DNA from: Acetobacteraceae bacterium
Lineage (GTDB): Bacteria > Pseudomonadota > Alphaproteobacteria > Acetobacterales > Acetobacteraceae
NCBI GenBank assembly: GCA_003164135.1
Contig: PLSD01000039.1
Coordinates: 18,252 to 82,251, forward strand
DNA length: 64,000 nucleotides
Direction: 5' to 3'
This document shows, piece after piece, positions 61,668 to 64,000 of the stretch (the stretch's first letter is position 1; each line of letters begins with the position of its first letter). Both the position numbers and the translations under genes were made by a program. The notes beneath the pieces were generated by a model, which was given only the letters and a program-made list of their open reading frames with translations, had not been told where the DNA came from and did no database searches.

Positions 61668-62816
61668 TCAGCCCTTTATAATCTGCCATTCGCGCTGCCA
61701 GGCGGCATAGTCCAGGCAATCATTCTTGCCATTGCCGCATTCCGTGCGCGGGGTCTTCCAGAACTTTATCTGGTCGAAATACGCCGCCGAGGCATCGCCA
61801 TGATACTGCGCGCAAGCGCCCGGCTGCTGTGCGTCCATTTCCTTGCACGCCAGCGTATTCGCCGGTGTCTCGCCGAAATAAATCGCCTGCTGTGCCTGCA
61901 CCTTCGGCGTCGTCACCCAGTTGATCCACTCATAGGCGCAGTTGGCGTGCGGCGCCTTGGCCGAGACCATCCACGTATCCGCCCAGCCCGTCGCCCCTTC
62001 GGCCGGAATCGTATCCGCCACCGGCACTTTCGCGGCCTGCAACGTATTGGTCTGGTACGGCCACGCCGCGCCCACCACCGCATCGCCCGAGGTAAACAGT
62101 TGGATTTCATCCGAGGCCAGCGCCCAGTATTTCTTAATCAGCTTGGTCTGCGTCTTCAACAGCGCCGCCACCGCATCCATCTGCGTCTGGTTCAGCTCAT
62201 ACGGGTCGGTAATGCCTAGCGACGGCTGCGTCTTGGACAAATACAACGCCGCATCGGCAATCTGGATCGGGTTATCCGGCACCGTCACCTGCCCGGCATA
62301 TTTCGGATCATAGATCACGCTCCACGAGGTCGGCGCGGTGGGGAATGTCTTGGTGTTGTACAGCAGCGTATTGGGGCCCCACTCGTAGGAAACCCCGTAG
62401 TGCACGCCGCCAACCGTATTGAAATCCGGCGCCTGCAGTTGCGGAATGAAATTCTTCCACGCCGGGATCAGCGCAATGTTGATCGGCTGCACGTTATGGC
62501 CATAAATCAAACGCAAGGTGGCATCGCCGGAAGCCGAGACCACGTCGTACTGGTCGCCGCCGCCGGAGCGCATCAGCGCCACCATTTCATCGGAGGAGCC
62601 TGCATACTTTGCATGCACCTGGCAGCCGGTTGCTGCTTCGAATGGCTTCACCCAATCATCCTGCGCGTAGCCTTCCCAGGCTACGACATTAAGCGTGCCT
62701 TCACCCTTGCCGATCATGCTGAGCGGCTGCATCGCCGCCGCCGCCTGCACCATCGGCAGAACAGTTGAAAGCCCCAGCGCTACCCTTGCGAGTTTCCGTT
62801 TGAATCCTGTCGTCAT
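61668..62816 (-). CDS. Polyamine-type extracellular substrate-binding protein (PotD/F-like)
   Basis: GEGTLNVVAWEGYAQDDWVKPFEAATGCQVHAKYAGSSDEMVALMRSGGGDQYDVVSASGD. Confidence 0.9.
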   Translation of the reverse strand: MTTGFKRKLARVALGLSTVLPMVQAAAAMQPLSMIGKGEGTLNVVAWEGYAQDDWVKPFEAATGCQVHAKYAGSSDEMVALMRSGGGDQYDVVSASGDATLRLIYGHNVQPINIALIPAWKNFIPQLQAPDFNTVGGVHYGVSYEWGPNTLLYNTKTFPTAPTSWSVIYDPKYAGQVTVPDNPIQIADAALYLSKTQPSLGITDPYELNQTQMDAVAALLKTQTKLIKKYWALASDEIQLFTSGDAVVGAAWPYQTNTLQAAKVPVADTIPAEGATGWADTWMVSAKAPHANCAYEWINWVTTPKVQAQQAIYFGETPANTLACKEMDAQQPGACAQYHGDASAAYFDQIKFWKTPRTECGNGKNDCLDYAAWQREWQIIKG

Positions 62817-63901
62817 CGAACCTCTCCCTTGTTGTTGATAGGCGCAAGTCTGGTTGCCGCCGTGCGCGGCCAGGCGGTCAGAACCGTATCTCCGGGCACA
62901 AGCCGCAGCCGGTTGCCGAGCGGCGTGGTATTAGCCTCCATCACCGCGAGCATGCCGCCGTCGGCCAGCACCACCTGGTAACGCGTCACGGCCCCAAGAT
63001 AAGTAGCCTCCCGCAATTGTGCCAGTTGTGATTCATACCCCTCCGGCACCGCCGCTTCCGGCGGCAGCAGCACAATCTTCTCCGGCCGCAGTAACGTATC
63101 GTGCCCGGCGCCGATCAAATTGGAACTACCGACAAAATCCGCGACAAACGCGGAGTTGGGCCGCTCATAAAGGTCAAAAGCCGTCCCCACCTGTTCGATG
63201 CGCCCCTGGCTGAACACCGCGATACGGTCGCTCATCGCCAGCGCCTCGTCCTGGTCGTGCGTCACATAAATAAAGGTAATGCCGCTCTCATGCTGGAGCC
63301 GTTTCAACTCCGTCTGCATCTGGTGCCGCAGCTTCAAATCCAGCGCGCCCAGCGGCTCATCGAGCAGCAGCACGCGCGGCTGGTTCACCATTGCCCGCGC
63401 CAAAGCCACGCGCTGGCGCTGCCCGCCGGAAAGCTGGGCCGGCTTGCGCGCGCCAAACTCCCCCAGCCGCACCTGCTCCAGCGCCGCCTGCGCCTGTGCG
63501 TGCGCCTCGGCCTTGGGCACTTTGCGCGCCCGCAAGCCGTAGGCCACGTTCTCAATCAGCGTGAGATGCGGAAACAGCGCATAATCCTGGAATACGGTAT
63601 TCACCGCGCGCGCGAACGGCGGCAGCGCCGCCACATCCTCGCCATCAAGCATAATCCGCCCGGTATCCGGCCGCTCAAACCCCGCGATCAACCGCAAGGT
63701 AGTGGTCTTGCCCGAACCCGAGGGGCCCAGCAGCGTAAAAAACTCCCCCGGATAAATGCTCAGGTCCAGCCGTGCCAGCGCCACCGCGCCGCCATACGCC
63801 TTGCTCACACCCTCAAGTGCTACAATCGGCTGCCGCGCTGCGGGTGCGCTCTGCTCCACGGTGTCACGCGCAATCTGCTCCAGAGTAACATCTCCCACCA
63901 A
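62813..63901 (-). CDS. ABC transporter ATP-binding protein (PotA-like)
   Basis: LLGPSGSGKTTTLRLIAGFERPDTGRI; LSGGQRQRVALARAMVNQPRVLLLDEPLGALD; C-terminal TOBE-like region. Confidence 0.95.
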   Translation of the reverse strand: MVGDVTLEQIARDTVEQSAPAARQPIVALEGVSKAYGGAVALARLDLSIYPGEFFTLLGPSGSGKTTTLRLIAGFERPDTGRIMLDGEDVAALPPFARAVNTVFQDYALFPHLTLIENVAYGLRARKVPKAEAHAQAQAALEQVRLGEFGARKPAQLSGGQRQRVALARAMVNQPRVLLLDEPLGALDLKLRHQMQTELKRLQHESGITFIYVTHDQDEALAMSDRIAVFSQGRIEQVGTAFDLYERPNSAFVADFVGSSNLIGAGHDTLLRPEKIVLLPPEAAVPEGYESQLAQLREATYLGAVTRYQVVLADGGMLAVMEANTTPLGNRLRLVPGDTVLTAWPRTAATRLAPINNKGEVR

Positions 63902-64000
63902 TCACCCGGGCAGGATGGCACAAGAGCAAACGCATCTGGTTGACCATGCAACACAGCCGGGGGCTTGGGTTGAGACTTATAGTAATTTCAATTAAGAGTG

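Overview
This is a GC-rich alphaproteobacterial chromosome window, probably from an Acetobacteraceae-like acidophile (inferred from gene content, not tested). Most of it is ordinary chromosomal coding sequence: pckA, chvI/chvG, upp, acs, a cold-shock gene, fadD-like, a regulatory PTS (hprK-rapZ-EIIA-ptsH-ptsI), a mechanosensitive channel, gloB, PHA genes, trpS/murJ, rsmA, a CLC channel, msrA/msrB and gshB. The right side carries an aromatic-ring-hydroxylating oxygenase cluster, a TonB/ExbBD/receptor set, and a spermidine/putrescine-type ABC transporter. The most interesting segment is about 41.7-49.3 kb. A LuxO-like sigma-54 activator lies beside an exopolysaccharide-type island. Two clusters of LuxO-like palindromes (TTGCA-WWW-TGCAA type) sit with three well-spaced candidate sigma-54 (-24/-12) promoters, two of them divergent around one shared cluster. 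Both island edges carry truncated genes: an Hpt fragment, a sugar-transferase fragment, a WecB/TagA fragment, and a probable export-lipoprotein N-terminus running into a half permease fused to a histidine kinase-Hpt. I read this as a LuxO/RpoN-controlled polysaccharide locus rewired by deletions. All calls come from reading the sequence and supplied translations; no database search was run.
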